A stretch of 64,000 nucleotides of DNA from Scilla litardierei. Its lineage: Eukaryota > Streptophyta > Magnoliopsida > Asparagales > Asparagaceae. Positions 34,117 through 46,109 of the stretch are shown piece by piece. Below the pieces are notes generated by a model. The model worked only from the letters and a program-made list of their open reading frames with translations, was not told where the DNA came from and ran no database searches. A program made the translations under genes and the position numbers. The stretch lies in contig CM061142.1 in assembly GCA_030789695.1 (NCBI GenBank), forward strand, positions 282,722,165 through 282,786,164. Direction: 5' to 3'. Numbering within the stretch: the first letter of the stretch is position 1; the number at the start of each line of letters is the position of its first letter.

Positions 34117-35849
34117 TATTAAGTATTGGTGTTTCATACCAATCTTATTTTGATGATGATCACAACATTATGTTGTTGCTAATGACTCTCATGTTTTAGT
34201 CTCTCAGTTTTATCTCAAGAATATCTTTCTTGGAGACTAATCACTTGGTGCAAGGATGGACATCAAGTGGAGAAGAGCCAAAGCTTGGACTCAAGGAATG
34301 CCAAAGCTTGGAGATGATGGAGAGCAATCAAGGCATCAAGATTGAAGACTTAGACTCTAAGGAAAGCATTGTAATCCATGTAATTTACTTTATTGCTTTC
34401 TCTCTCTTTTGAGTTTAGGATTAATGTAATGCCTTGTTAGATGGTTTACTGATTCATGCATATGCATATAACCATCTTAGTGAGCCTTAGGATTATCATA
34501 GAATCCAACCCAATAGGTTCACTCTGTCCAAAGACTCATTTGGAGTCTCTGGCTTTCCGTCAGTCGCCTGCTGAGGGAAACACAGTCGACTAGGTGATTT
34601 CCAGTAGCCTGTAGATCCTTCTATAGTCGTCTGACATGCACAGCTCAAGTCAACATTTCAATTGACTCAAACTTGAGCTTTACGCACAGTCGTCTGTCCA
34701 TCAGTTTACAGTCGCCTGTATTTTTACAGTCGCCTGGAGATTGGTCATCAGTCGCCTGTATAGCGTAAGTGCATTCTCTGCGTCTCTCTGTTGTTTCTTC
34801 ATCTTATACTGCAGACGACTGATTAAGGTTTTACAGTCGCCTGACTAATAGACAGTCGCCTGTATTATTGACATCAGTCGTCTGTGCGTTTAACTGGAGA
34901 AAGAGTGCAGCTCTCTGTTTCGATCCATCCCCTGCAGCAATCGCCTGCTGAAGGATTAACATGCGCCTGTCCTGTTCTGTATTGACTTCATCAGTCGACT
35001 GTCCTGGCTTAGAATATAGCCGTTGGATATTTTCTAGCCGTTGATCAGTCGACTGTCTTTTGATCATCAGTCGACTGTTCCTGTCGTTTTCGCCCAGTTT
35101 CTAGCCGTTGCAGAATTGATTCTTTGGCTGTTTTCTTGGGTTTTGGGGTTTGATATAAGGTTCATATATATATGTGTGTGCTGCCATCTCTTATACCTCT
35201 TGATGCTATTGAAAATCTTTAGAGATCTATAAACCACTCTCAAACTCTCTCATTTCCCTCTTGGAGCTCACATTCCTCTTCATGCATTGAAGTCAAGCTC
35301 AAGGGAAATCATCCCAGTGCAATTCTAGCAAATCTCATCACTTGGAGATCCTCTTCCATGCCTTGCATTCATTTATGAGTAAGTTCATCTCAAGGCATAG
35401 GTAAAAGTATTTGTTTTACTTTGTTATTTCTTTGAAACCCTAGCTTTCTGTGTGAGAGCTAGTTACTCTCTGTGTGAGAGTATAACCTTCTGTGTGAGGG
35501 TTGGTTGAGATCTCTCTGTGTGAGAGTGTAAGTCTTTCTGTGTGAAAGCAAGGATTTCTCTGTGTGAGAATCCAAATCCTCGGTGTGAGGTATCTCTGTG
35601 TGAGATTGTATTCACTTCTCTGTGTGAGAATTATAGTGGATATTGGTGTGGCTGGATGTACCCAAGTTTGGGGAACCAGGGTAAAACTTTGTGTTTGCGT
35701 TTGGATTGATTGTGTTGATTAATTCCTCTTGCACTTATTATTCCGCATTTTGCAAGCTTAATTTTAATTGCACAATTTATTTCCATTACTCTATTCACCC
35801 CCTTTAGAGTGTTTGTTGTTAGTATTGCAAGGGTAAGTCGATCCTTACA
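34117..35849 (+). repeat. 3' LTR of the gag-only copia element
   Basis: 1733 bp, differing from the 5' LTR by a few small indels (for example one extra CAGTCGCCTGTATTTTTA unit near 34710) and scattered substitutions. Its first bases TATTAAG replace TGTTGAG. Confidence 0.9.
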
Positions 35850-35854
35850 TGAAT

Positions 35855-36390
35855 ATGACCTGGTCATCTTTTTCATTTGAAATTCAAACTAGAGGTCAGT
35901 GCTATGTCTTCAGTCGACACTTAAGACATCGTCTGATGTTTTAAAAATTTAGGGTTTGTTTGGAGGAGGAGAATGAGAATAGAATGATATGTGCTCTCTC
36001 CACACACACACATACTGTATATGACCTACCAGCTTTAGGTAAGTTCCTATGCTAGTGGCCAAAAAACACTCTCCTATTGTTTCAATGATTGAAGCTGTCG
36101 AAGTTAATCTCCACATGCCAAAACTTTAGTATACTAAAAATCTAGTACACCACATACTATTTGATTGTTAATGAGACGGTTTAAAAATTTCTGATATCAT
36201 TCAACCATTTAAATTCTAACAATCCGATCAATGAGCAATATAGCACACGGATTACTAGATTTCTAGTGTATTTGGGTTTTATCACGTGTAAATCAACTTC
36301 AATCGTTGTGATCATCGAAATAGTAATGGGAAGATAGGGTTTTCGGTTGCCAACTTAGGAAATTTTCAAAGCAGGCAGCTCATTTACAAT

Positions 36391-36394
<4 letters not shown>
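35855..36394. other. Unassigned interval
   Basis: AT-rich, without a coding frame or repeat boundary that I can support. Confidence 0.4.

Positions 36395-36450
<56 letters not shown>
36395..36450. repeat. (TA)n microsatellite
   Basis: Uninterrupted TA dinucleotides directly left of the foldback element. A similar tract lies on its right (36853-36919). Confidence 0.9.
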
Positions 36451-36453
<3 letters not shown>

Positions 36454-36848
36454 GTAAAGGGATCCTACGGTGCCTCCTTACATTTAATTTAAGGAGGCGC
36501 CCCCATTTCCCCACATCTTCCACATTTTTTGAAAGTTTTTTTCATGGGTTTGTTGTTCACCTTATGGATGATCAACATACCAAATTTCAAAGGATTCCAA
36601 TACTTTTTGAGCCCATATCTACCCCTTGCAACTTTGTGGGGGTTTTAAGCACGTTTTCAGACCGTTGAAGTTGTAAGGGGTAGATGGTGGCTCAAAAAGT
36701 ATTGGAATCCATTGAGATTTGGTATGTTGATCATCCATGATGTGAACAACAACCACATGAGAAAAATTTTCAAAAAATTTTGTAGGAGATCGGGGGAAAT
36801 GAGGGCGCCTCTTTAGATTTCATCTAAGGAGGCACCTTAGATCCCCCT

Positions 36849-36852
<4 letters not shown>
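36451..36852. mobile_element. Foldback MITE in a TA microsatellite
   Basis: The two halves are inverted copies. Left GGTGCCTCCTTA pairs with right TAAGGAGGCACC. Inside, CATACCAAATTTCAAAGGAT and CCAATACTTTTTGAGCC pair with GGCTCAAAAAGTATTGG and TTTGGTATGTTG. No coding capacity. It sits in (TA)n, so the target was probably TA. Confidence 0.8.
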
Positions 36853-36920
<68 letters not shown>

Positions 36921-37142
36921 AAGAGTAAGTATGTATCTTTATTATGTAAATATCAACAGTACAAAACAACGAAAGCTTACCGTTAAAGGCGTCAAGATCT
37001 AAAAGAGAGGGGATAGGGCACAAGCGCCGTCACTCTCTACTATTATTTCTTAACCCCCCAACGTAAGCAGAGCTACAGAAATTCAAGAAAATTAGCCGTT
37101 ATCCCTGAAATCCCACTTTTCAAGAAAATTAGCCGTCACCCT

Positions 37143-38228
37143 CTACTTTGTGTTCCTATCACCCAAACTAAGCCACTGCTGACGGCTTTTTTGTCTGCAC
37201 ATTGCCTCTTCTATTCCCATAAGCCTGGATAACTCATTTGCAAGCCCCTGTTCTTTAGCCTGCAGCTTTTCATCAATATTTAATGACCGCAGGCCCCTTA
37301 ATTCTTCTAGATCTTTGCGGCATTTGGTAATAGAATTCGAAGCCAGTTGGTTCCGCGCCCAGTCACGCAACAGAGGCTTAAGTCTCTTCAATTTGTGGAA
37401 CAATCTGAACATAGGAGGGCCTTGGATGAATTGACCCCAGCTAGCTTCTACCAATTCAGTGTATCCTGGCATCTCCACCCAAGAATTAAAGAATTTGAAA
37501 GGCTTAGGATTGGACAATACCTGAGTATGTAATTTGATCACCATGGCTGAGTGGTCGCTTGTATTAGGATCAAGATATTCAGTGTACGAATCTGTTAGCT
37601 TGGCCATCCAGTCCCCGTTGCAGAAGGCCCTATCCAGCTGTGCCGCAATACGTCCGCTTCCCACTCTTTTGTTGCACCAGCTTATACGGTTTCCGGTAGT
37701 TTTCAATTCTTGAAGAGAGCAGTCATTTATACAATTATTGAACTCCTGAACCATGCTTTCCTCCAGTCTGCGTCCGCCAATTTTATCTTTAGTATAGAGG
37801 ACGCAATTAAAGTCTCCAGCAACAAGCCAAGACTCATTGTGCAAATTAGTGGAATCCGACCTCAGTTGTTGCCATAAGCACCTCCTATCTGTACTTGTAT
37901 TAAGTGCGTAGACGGCTGTGAACACCATACACAAACCGCCCATATTTCTACACCGAATAGAAACATGTTGTGCAGAGCTTGAGATGATATTTGCTTGCCA
38001 AATGTTAGGGTCAAGTCCCAGAAGTATCCTACCACCTCTGTGGGAGTCAAAATTGTTAATTATCAGCAAGTGCTTGGGCAAGCAAGATTTAAGTGTTACC
38101 GTATCCCTATTTAGTTTGGTTTCCAATAAAGCCACCAGAGACGGCTTCAGCTTCTTCAATCTGTCTCTAAGATCCCTGCGCCTCACCGCATTGTTGAGGC
38201 CTCTCGTGTTCCAAATGAACATCAACAT
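37143..38228 (-). pseudogene. LINE ORF2 remnant: AP-endonuclease domain only
   Basis: Starts at the ATG at 38228 (MLMFIWNTRGLNN). It has the apurinic-endonuclease motifs in order: WNTRGLNN, the LLETKLN metal-binding stretch, GDFNCV, LDRAFCN and the terminal SDH (TSDHSAMV). The reading then gives QQWLSLGDRNTK, which in plant LINEs lies shortly before RT, and stops. The domain would nick target DNA to prime reverse transcription. Because RT is missing, the product could cut but not copy. The ORF1 stop and this start overlap as TAATG. Confidence 0.85.
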
Positions 38229-39790
38229 TAACAGGGGTTGGGGTGTGGTCGCACGGAGGTGGATTCCTTCAACCTCGCGCTTTTCCTGGTGTTCGCAACA
38301 ACTTCCGGGTTCGTACATGATTTCTTCATCTTTGGAAGCTCGGTTTTGCATTGGAGATTTTCTTGCTCAATGTCCCATTCCGGGTTTGCAAAGCTCAAAA
38401 TAGCTGGAAGCTTATCAACCCCCGTGTCGACTGTGTCTTCTATCAATGAGGGCAGGCCAATAGGGACAGCCATGTGAACTGCCGAATTTCGCTCCTCATG
38501 CATAGCTTGGTCTGCAACAGGATTGGTATCAATCAACGCAGACTGACTTTTCTCGCATGTGGGCAATGTGATCGGGGACTAGTCACCAGCCTCCAGGCTT
38601 GCTTGGCCTTGCTCTTGAGGGGCCATTTTATCATCTCCTTGGGTCTTCTTAGCAACGGGTTGTTCCTGGACATCAATATTGATAATTGCAACATCAGCTC
38701 GCATTTTACCCTCTAGAACTTGATTCACACCCATCTCCTGTGAATAAGCACCAGGCGAATTACCCTTAAGAGATTCCACTTCACCCCCTCCTAACTTTGT
38801 TTCTCCTTCACTTATCTTAGTTTGGATTGAAGAGAGCTTCAAAAGATCCGGACATTGCGAGTCGGAGTGACCAAAGCAAACGCAATGGCTGCAACGCGGT
38901 GGTTCACCCTTGAACTTGGTGTCAACATTTATAACTCCTCCATCTTCCAGCTTAATCCCTACTGTTTTTGGCAATGGCTTCGTAGCATCCACCTCTACTA
39001 AACATCTGGCATAAGATAGTCTCTCTAGTTTGGCAGTGGCTCGATCTAAACAGATTGGTTTTCCTATCAGAGAAGCAACCACATTAAGAATCTCCAGTGT
39101 CCACATACCAAGAGGCAGACCATGCAGTTGTACCCACACTGGTACCGATACCAAGATATCGCGATCGTGGCGCAACGTTGGGCTCCATCGCTGCAGCACT
39201 GTGAGACGCCCATCAAATAGCCAAGGGCCCCCGTGAAGTATCCTCTCACATTCATCCCCACATTCAAATCGAAAATAGAAGAATCCATTGTCCCGACTGT
39301 ATACCTGGACTCTTTTTTTCAGTTTCCAAAGCCTATCAACCCAAGCCCTAATCTGGCCATAATAGGGAACATCGCCAAGCACGTACCCAACCAGAGTGTT
39401 CTTCCACCGCTCTGCACCTCTTGCCAACATTGACTTCCTTACCATACCCAACGGCAATCCCTCCTCATCAAGTACGGGGGGAATATAGGTCATCGTTAAG
39501 GAATCCTCATAGGATCTCCTATTAGTGCAAATATCAGACCAGGTAAGTTTAGCACCAGAGGTGTTAATTTGAAGATCTACCTTAGGTCGGACAGGAATCT
39601 TCTCCGCTCGCTCAGTAGCCGCAGGAATCCTTTGCATTGGCCGCCCCCGCCGTAAGTTTGCCCTATTTCGATTGTCAAGCCCTCGATCAGAACGCTCCCT
39701 ATTTGTTTTCGCCGGGACTCCTCCATGGATCTGGCGAGATCCAAGCCCTAGGTCCCTTTGATCTTTACCCTTGTTCTTCCTTGACACCAT
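38228..39790 (-). pseudogene. LINE ORF1 (DUF4283-like RNA-binding, CCHC), one in-frame stop
   Basis: Starts MVSRKNKGKDQRD at 39790. A basic N-terminus is followed by a DUF4283-like domain (VGYVLGDVPYYGQIRAWVDR to the PVWVQLHGLPLGMW stretch), then CSHCVCFGHSDSQC, a zinc knuckle of the plant LINE type. A TAG at 38579-38581 interrupts. The same frame runs on to TAA 38228-38230 with NPEVVANTRKSARL, a common ending of this ORF. Apart from that codon the 520-codon frame is intact. It would act as the nucleic-acid-binding chaperone of the RNP. Confidence 0.85.
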
Positions 39791-39949
39791 ATGCTAGCCG
39801 TCATCCGCAGTTTGTCTCACATCGCCGTCGCTGTCCTTGGGGATGCCGCCGCCGTCAAAGGCCTTGGGGATGCTGCCACCGCCGGGGTCGTCCAGATCGC
39901 TTCCTCCGATATTTCCGCTCATCACTATATTATTATATATATATATATA

Positions 39950-40678
39950 TCTATTCTATAAAATAGGGATGTTATCAAGAGAAATTGGATAAGAGAATTT
40001 GGACAAGAGAAATTGGATAAGAGAATTTGGACAAGAGTATATACATACATACATATACATACATACATATACATACATACATATACATCTATTCTATAAA
40101 ATAGGGATGTTATCAAGAGAAATTCGATAAGAGAAATTGGACAAGAGAAATTAGATAAGAGAATTTGGACAAGAGTATATACATACATATATACATATAC
40201 ATACATACATATACATACATATACATACATCTATTCTATAAAATAGGGATGTCATCAAGAGAAATTGGATAAGTGAAATTGGATAAGAGAAATTAGATAA
40301 TAGATGAGATTTTGAGGGATAAGAGAGGAGGTGGTGAATTTTGAACATACAGCCTCAGTTTTTGTATTTTTGCCTCTGGACACTCCACACACACACACAC
40401 ACTTTTTATTCTCCCCCCTTCCGACCATTTTTTTCCAGTCCTTTGAAGATTTTGAATCTTATCCTACTAGGACAAAGCTTTGTTCTACGTGGCAAGTTTG
40501 TCCTAAGTGGCAATGACAATTTTGGGGAGGGGCGGCTTAAATTTTGGGGGAAAACTTAAATGGGGGGGGACTTGAAATTTTGTGGGAAAACTTGAAATTT
40601 GGGGGAAGTTGGAATTTGTGGGGAGAAAAAACTCAGCCATTAAATAAACCGTGCCCTATGGGAACGTGTAATGACTAG
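39950..40678 (+). mobile_element. Short non-autonomous Helitron with three tandem 5' ends
   Basis: The 5' end TCTATTCTATAAAATAGGGA occurs at 39950, 40088 and 40230, each followed by GATAAGAGAAATTGG words and (for the first two) TACATACA repeats. The 3' end is CTAG at 40675-40678 followed by T. Before it is a near-palindromic hairpin CGTGCCCTATGGGAACG at 40650-40666. TC start, CTRR end, hairpin and A/T flanks define Helitrons. The shortest possible unit is 40230-40678. Confidence 0.75.
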
Positions 40679-40687
40679 TATATATAT

Positions 40688-40850
40688 AGGATTAATGTAG
40701 AGCATGTGGCACCTGATTCTAAGGATCAGGTGCAAGACACAAAGGGGTGGGCCCCAACGAGTACAAGCCCATGTGGGGGCTTGTACTCTCCACCTTTTGT
40801 GTCTTGCCACCTGATCTATTAGATCAGGTGGCAGCTTTTCTATATTAAAT
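40688..40850. mobile_element. Foldback MITE, about 160 bp
   Basis: Nearly the whole length folds on itself. GGATTAATGTAGA pairs with TCTATATTAAATC, and GATCAGGTGCAAGACACAAA with TTTTGTGTCTTGCCACCTGATC-like text. A half copy of the same element is at 62886-62925. Confidence 0.8.
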
Positions 40851-41448
40851 CACACACACACACACACACACACACGAGAATAATGTATCTTATTTGATAT
40901 ATAATAGATATCTCTTATACATGTTGATGTGATGCGTTATTCTCTATAAAGGGTAAAAGTACACCACATGTTACTATTTATACTATGTAAAGAAGAATGT
41001 CGCACGTCAGCGTATATGAAAGGTTTAGCTTATTTGTTATATGAGATACATTATATATATGTATATGTACATATGTGCGTGTATGAGAATAATGGATTTG
41101 TAATATCAACCTAGGAAATTTCATATGCCAGCAACACAAATACATGGGTTTATTGATGTTTTTTCAACCTTCGATTGTTTATGAGTGATCTACACATACT
41201 AAAATTCAAATTCACCAAAAATCAAGTGAACCAACGACTGTTTGAGTTTTGATTGGATTCTTATAAACAGTTCTTAGAAAATAGTTGAATTTGTTACATT
41301 CAATTGATACTATTTAAGCTTGGGTTCATTTGATTGTGGTGTGTTGAGGTTTATGTATGTGCACATCACTTTTAAATAATCAAAAGCTAAAAAAATAAAT
41401 AACCATATGGATTTGTGCTGAAGCACATGAAATTCTTTCTGCTAATAG
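40851..41448. other. Unassigned interval
   Basis: A (CA)n tract at its start (to about 40875), then AT-rich single-copy-looking sequence with no gene signal. Confidence 0.45.
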
Positions 41449-41460
41449 CACATATCCATT

Positions 41461-41960
41461 TTTTTGAAAGGTAAAGAGAGATCTATATTTATGTGCATCA
41501 AACTGTACAGCTGGTCAACGAAAGTGAGGGTCCAATAGAGTGAGGATAGGGCACAAGCGCCGTCACTCCCTACTATTAGGTCCTCACCCTCGTCACACCA
41601 ACACATGTCATACATAACCCCAATAGGTAAAATAAAAATAAAAGTAAAAGAAACTGCAACTGCAACTGTATCCTAGCTGTATCTAGCCCATATCGCGGAA
41701 TTCCCAGTTCGAAAGTGCTTCTGCTGCGTCCCTATCCGATAAGTATTGGTCACGTAATGCAATTCTCAGATCTGCTGCAATATCTTCAAAAAGGAGTATC
41801 TTGGATTTCCTGGAATTCTCAAAGATCCGTCTATTTCTTTCCCTCCATATATGCCACACCATCGCAGCCAACGCTGTCTTGGCGAGCATGCTTAATGTGC
41901 TTTTGCCCCCAAACCGGCTTAAGAAATATTTCCCAACCTCAGCTATTTTAGTCGGCACAA
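41461..41960 (-). mobile_element. 5'-truncated LINE copy with 12-bp target duplication
   Basis: Flanked by CACATATCCATT on both sides (41449-41460 and 41961-41972). The left end starts with a T run, the complement of a poly-A tail. The tail word AGGGCACAAGCGCCGTCACT is shared with the LINE at 36.9 kb. This is a typical 5'-truncated insertion by target-primed reverse transcription. Confidence 0.9.
41683..41958 (-). pseudogene. C-terminal end of LINE ORF2
   Basis: The open reading to TAG/TGA includes AAMVWHIWRERNRRIFE, a hallmark of the extreme C-terminus of plant L1 ORF2 after the zf-RVT domain, and ends LSNWEFRDMG. Only about 90 codons survive the 5' truncation, so it has no enzyme activity. 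It represents the same family as the LINE at 36.9 kb, whose copy lost this part. Confidence 0.8.
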
Positions 41961-41995
41961 CACATATCCATTATATATATATATATATATATATA

Positions 41996-42722
41996 CTAGT
42001 CATAACCCGTGCCCGCGGGCACGGTTCAATTAAGATTTTTTCCCCGCGATATCTTTGTTCCCCAACAAATTATTTTCACAACCAAAATTATGCGGAACAA
42101 CAAATTAGCGTAAAAATATTTAGCGGCATGGGCACCTTTGGCGTGGAACAACAAATTCGGCGCAGGCGCCTTCGACACGGAACAACAAATATGGCACGGG
42201 CGCCTTTGGCCGGAACAACAAATTCGGCGTAGAACAATAAACTCGGCGTAGAACAACAAATTTCACGCAGACGCCTTCGGCGCTGAACAACAAATTAGCG
42301 TAAACAAATTAAGCGGGTGCCCTCGGCACGGGAAATTATTCTCATCTTGTTTCCACATGCGTCGAAGAGACGGTGGGCCCTGCGTTGAGGGAGAGAGATC
42401 ATTCGATCTGCAGCAGCCTTCGATCTGCAGCATTTAGTGCAAGTTAAATTTTTATTTTCCCAAATGCATTAATTAGGTGCACTCTGCTATTCCCCAGAAA
42501 CTTTCATTCTCCAAAAATTTTCATTACCCAAAATTTTTTATTTACCCAAAAACTTTCATTTTCGCAGAAATGTTTTTCCTCCAAAACTTTCCAAAATATC
42601 GTATCTCAACCGTTGATTCCTCAAGATTAAATCCAAATCGTCTTTCTATCAACCCTTTTGTCCTAGTCAGCTTGTCCTAGTCAGCCATAGAATTCAAAAA
42701 TAGTCGTCAAATGTAATATAGA
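41996..42722 (-). mobile_element. Short non-autonomous Helitron, minus strand, 727 bp
   Basis: 3' end (minus strand) CTAG at 41999-41996, next to a perfect 18-bp palindrome CCGTGCCCGCGGGCACGG (42007-42024). The 5' end on the minus strand starts TCTATATTACATTTG at 42722. It carries a minisatellite but no gene. It lies head-to-tail, about seven bases from the 3' end of the large Helitron. Confidence 0.7.
42088..42320. repeat. Minisatellite (GGAACAACAAATTCGGCG type)
   Basis: About seven imperfect units of GAACAACAAATT followed by CGGCG/GGCGCCTTCGGC text, unit length roughly 17-40 bp. Such arrays are common near Helitron ends. Confidence 0.7.
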
Positions 42723-42799
42723 TATAAATATAGTCATAACCCATGCCCATAGGGCACAGATCATTTAAGATATTCCGCCACAAAATCTTAGTTCACACC

Positions 42800-45700
42800 A
42801 AAAGTAAAGCACAATAATTGTTATTTGTAACTCTCCAGGCCCACCAGAATCTTCGAGCAATTCAAAAAGAGGCAGTCCCATACTACATGGTTCAGTGTTT
42901 AAATATCTTTCACAAATTTGTGCCAAGCCTTCTAGTGAATTTGAACATGACTCTCGATTGAGGCAAAAATGTTGAAGCTAGTGAAAATGAACATGACTCG
43001 TGTGAGACAGAAATAGTGAAGCTCATATAACCTAAAAAACAAATCATATAACGTAAATTTGACTGATTGCGTACCACATTCGAACCTTGCGTTATATAAC
43101 CATGCATGGTGTTCATTTTGCAAACCACATTAAAACCACATTCAAACCTTGTAATCTGCGGAGCTACGAACAAATTTTATAATTATAAATCATATAGAGA
43201 GAGGGGCATACAAATTATATAACCATAAATCATACAAAATTTTTGCAGAGTGTGTAACCAAACTATAAATTTTATAGTTATATAATTTGGTTACACTCTG
43301 CAGATTTTGTAATGAAATCATAAATCATACAAAAATGAAACCTAGATCTTGTTGTATATAATTTTGCAAACCACATTCGAACCTTACTACAATTATAACA
43401 TTTGTAATGGCACACCTTGTGTTTGGGTACATGTTTAATTAAGAACACACAACTCTGCAAGTTGATACCCAACAGAACACAAAACAAAAACATAGAAAAC
43501 ATGAAACAAACCATGAATATTGACCAATTTCAGAACAACAGTTTGTATCTTTAATTCCATGAATAATATACATTTCAGAACAACAATGATTAACAGTTCT
43601 GGCAATGTCCAATTTGATACATTCGAAATAGGAACGTCCAATATTCAATTTGTTGTATTTTCGTCTTTCAGAAGCTGGGAACCATAGAGTCGAACTATAG
43701 TTCTGACTATGGTTGTTCTGGCAATACATATAACCTACAATTTTGATACATTGTAGTTGACATACATATAACATATAACATACATGGATTTCAATCTTAG
43801 GAATGGTTGATCTGTGGGCTATAAAGTTTTAACATACATATAACATCCAGTTTGATAAGAACGTGTGCTCCAAAATTTGATACATTACCAGAACTTGATG
43901 CATTTGATACATTCCCAGAAATATGATACATTGCCTGCATAACTATGATACATTCCAAAACTTGATGCTTGTCAAGCTTGTCAATCTTTGGAGGAATGGT
44001 TGAACTGTGGGCTCTGAATTTGATATATTGCTCAAACTGACTATGATACATTGCTCCAACTATGATACAATACACGGTATGCTTGTCAATCTCTTGAGGA
44101 AAGCTTGTCAATCCAGCTATGATACATTGCTCCCCCAATAAATTCCAACATGCCCAGAACTTGATGCATTCAAAAGGGGGTCTTTAGACATTGCATGTTT
44201 GAAAGCTCTAGTGCTACAACTGCTACAAACTCCAACAACCTAGTTCACAATTTTATCACACTTCTGCTTAATGTAAAAGAAAAGAAGACTGAATGACCAT
44301 GCCAGAAAATATACCTTTCATACATGGAGTTGCATTCCCTTCCAGAACTGAGAAGAAGAGATTGGGTTGAGATGGGACTGAGAAGAAGAGAAGCATACAT
44401 GGATACATGGGCACAACAATAATTCCCAGAACCAAGATACATGGATACATGGATACATGGATACATGGAGTTACATGTTAAATGTTAAGAATCCCAAGGT
44501 CACCATTAGATTTTCCCTTGCATAACTCTTTCTAACTTACTAAGCATTGAGCCTCACCACTTGATCAACCTTATTACAAAAGCCTTTCTACACTTATTCA
44601 TAAGCAAGACTAATTAACCAAGAGGGTAATCTGAAGAAAGATACCCAGAAACATGGTAAAATACAATTAAACAATCGTATAGATCATGTCTGATAAGAAA
44701 CAATAGATGTATGATATGGAATTCAACAATCTTATGGTTAAACACTTGAGCCAACAATCTTATACGATTTAATGAAATTCATCTTCAACAAAGAGATAAT
44801 TTAATAAACTAAGCTTTCTATAGAAGAGCTAATATCCAAAATTGATCACAAATTTAACTCTAGGACAAATTTGATTACACAAAAATTACATAGGGATGCT
44901 ATTTAGCAAATAAATTTAAACTCTAGGACATATAATCCATTAAATCCGTCAAAACATAGGGATGCTATTTAGCAAATAAATTTTACATTTGACAAATACT
45001 GAGCCTATGAGAACTTTCATGCTAATAAAAACATATAACAAAGATGGATGGTCCAACATCACAATCATGGAAAACCTACAGTACTTAAGCAACGTGCTTT
45101 AATTAAACACCAAAGTTCAAAAATATTTATTTAAAGAGAATAAACACCAAAGTTCAAAAAAAAAATGAGAACATAATGCATTTTTTATGAGAGCATCTTG
45201 TATTTAACAGAATTATGCATAATGAATAGTACATGATGTATTATGCTGATGTGTTAAATATATCCTGTTGAAGTTCAGTATTAGTCTTTGTGAGTGTCAA
45301 ATATGTTATTGAAGCTATTATGCATAATAAATTAACACATCAGCATGCATTGTGGTAAATATCATCTTTCAGAATGATGATATGTTTAACACTCAGCATA
45401 ATGCATAATGAACAACATAACACTCAAATATGTTTAACACTCTGTTCATTATGCATCATGCATAATAATGAATATATTTAACGCTGATGTTATCATGCAT
45501 AATGAACAATCTCCAGCAAATATATTTAACACAGAATTATGCATAATGAACACTCTGTTTATATATTTGATATTAATCACCAGCTCAATCTCATGTTCAC
45601 TTATAAAAACAATCCATTTATTAGAATATTTTCATATCATTAACTACTTCTAAAGTCCTAGCACCAAATAATGTAATTCAAAATGTATGCGCAATGGCAT

Positions 45701-46030
45701 CTTCAAGGCATTGACCCGTAAAACAAGAAGATGTTCTCTGTTTTAATCTGTTCATGTCTCTATAAAGCAAAAGAGCATGTCATCAACCTTCATAAAGAAA
45801 AAGCAACTGAAAACCAAAGCATGAGTAAACTAAGAATTAAAGAAGGAACAGAATATATGCAAAAAACCCTACATTTTGTTTGCAAGAGTGAACTAATACA
45901 AATGAATTATTAGCATGGATAGATGTAAACATATACTAAAGTTGTCAGGATATGAAGATGACTTAATAACCTCCCCTTAATGCAAAACCATGATGGTGGC
46001 CAATTCTTATAAAGGTGATAGGTAACTTGG
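42800..46030. other. Helitron 3' portion: reiterated AT-rich words, no gene
   Basis: Repeated words include TATGATACATTG (43,740-44,130), an 8-bp tandem GATACATG run (44,390-44,466), and ATGCATAATGAAC (45,190-45,560). Only small chance open frames exist here. Confidence 0.6.
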
Positions 46031-46109
46031 TGTCCTATTATATAAAATGTAGCCATAATATTACATAACAGACATTTAACTCATTTTCAAATAAAGAAGG
46101 AATGCATAC

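Larger units (their letters stand above)
29377..35849 (+). mobile_element. Gag-only copia element with 1.7-kb LTRs
   Basis: LTRs of 1720 bp (29377-31096) and 1733 bp (34117-35849), a TGAAT target duplication, a primer site TGGTATCAGAGC (31099-31110) and a polypurine tract AAAAGGGGGAGAT (34104-34116). Only ~3.0 kb lies between the LTRs and encodes gag. No integrase, RT or RNase H is seen on either strand. Long LTRs, a UBN2-type gag and an AAGGGGGAGAT polypurine tract suggest the SIRE/Maximus side of copia. The two LTRs are still very alike, so it moved fairly recently, presumably with help from a full-length partner. Confidence 0.92.
36915..39930 (-). mobile_element. L1-type LINE with reverse transcriptase deleted
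   Basis: Minus-strand non-LTR element: 5' leader (about 39930-39791), ORF1 and the endonuclease part of ORF2, then directly the 3' tail. The tail word GATAGGGCACAAGCGCCGTCAC (window strand, spread over 37010-37033) recurs at the 3' end of the second LINE at 41461-41960, which confirms where the element ends. The RT and downstream domains, over 2 kb in a normal element, are gone. No poly-A or clear target duplication remains next to the flanking TA tracts. Confidence 0.85.
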
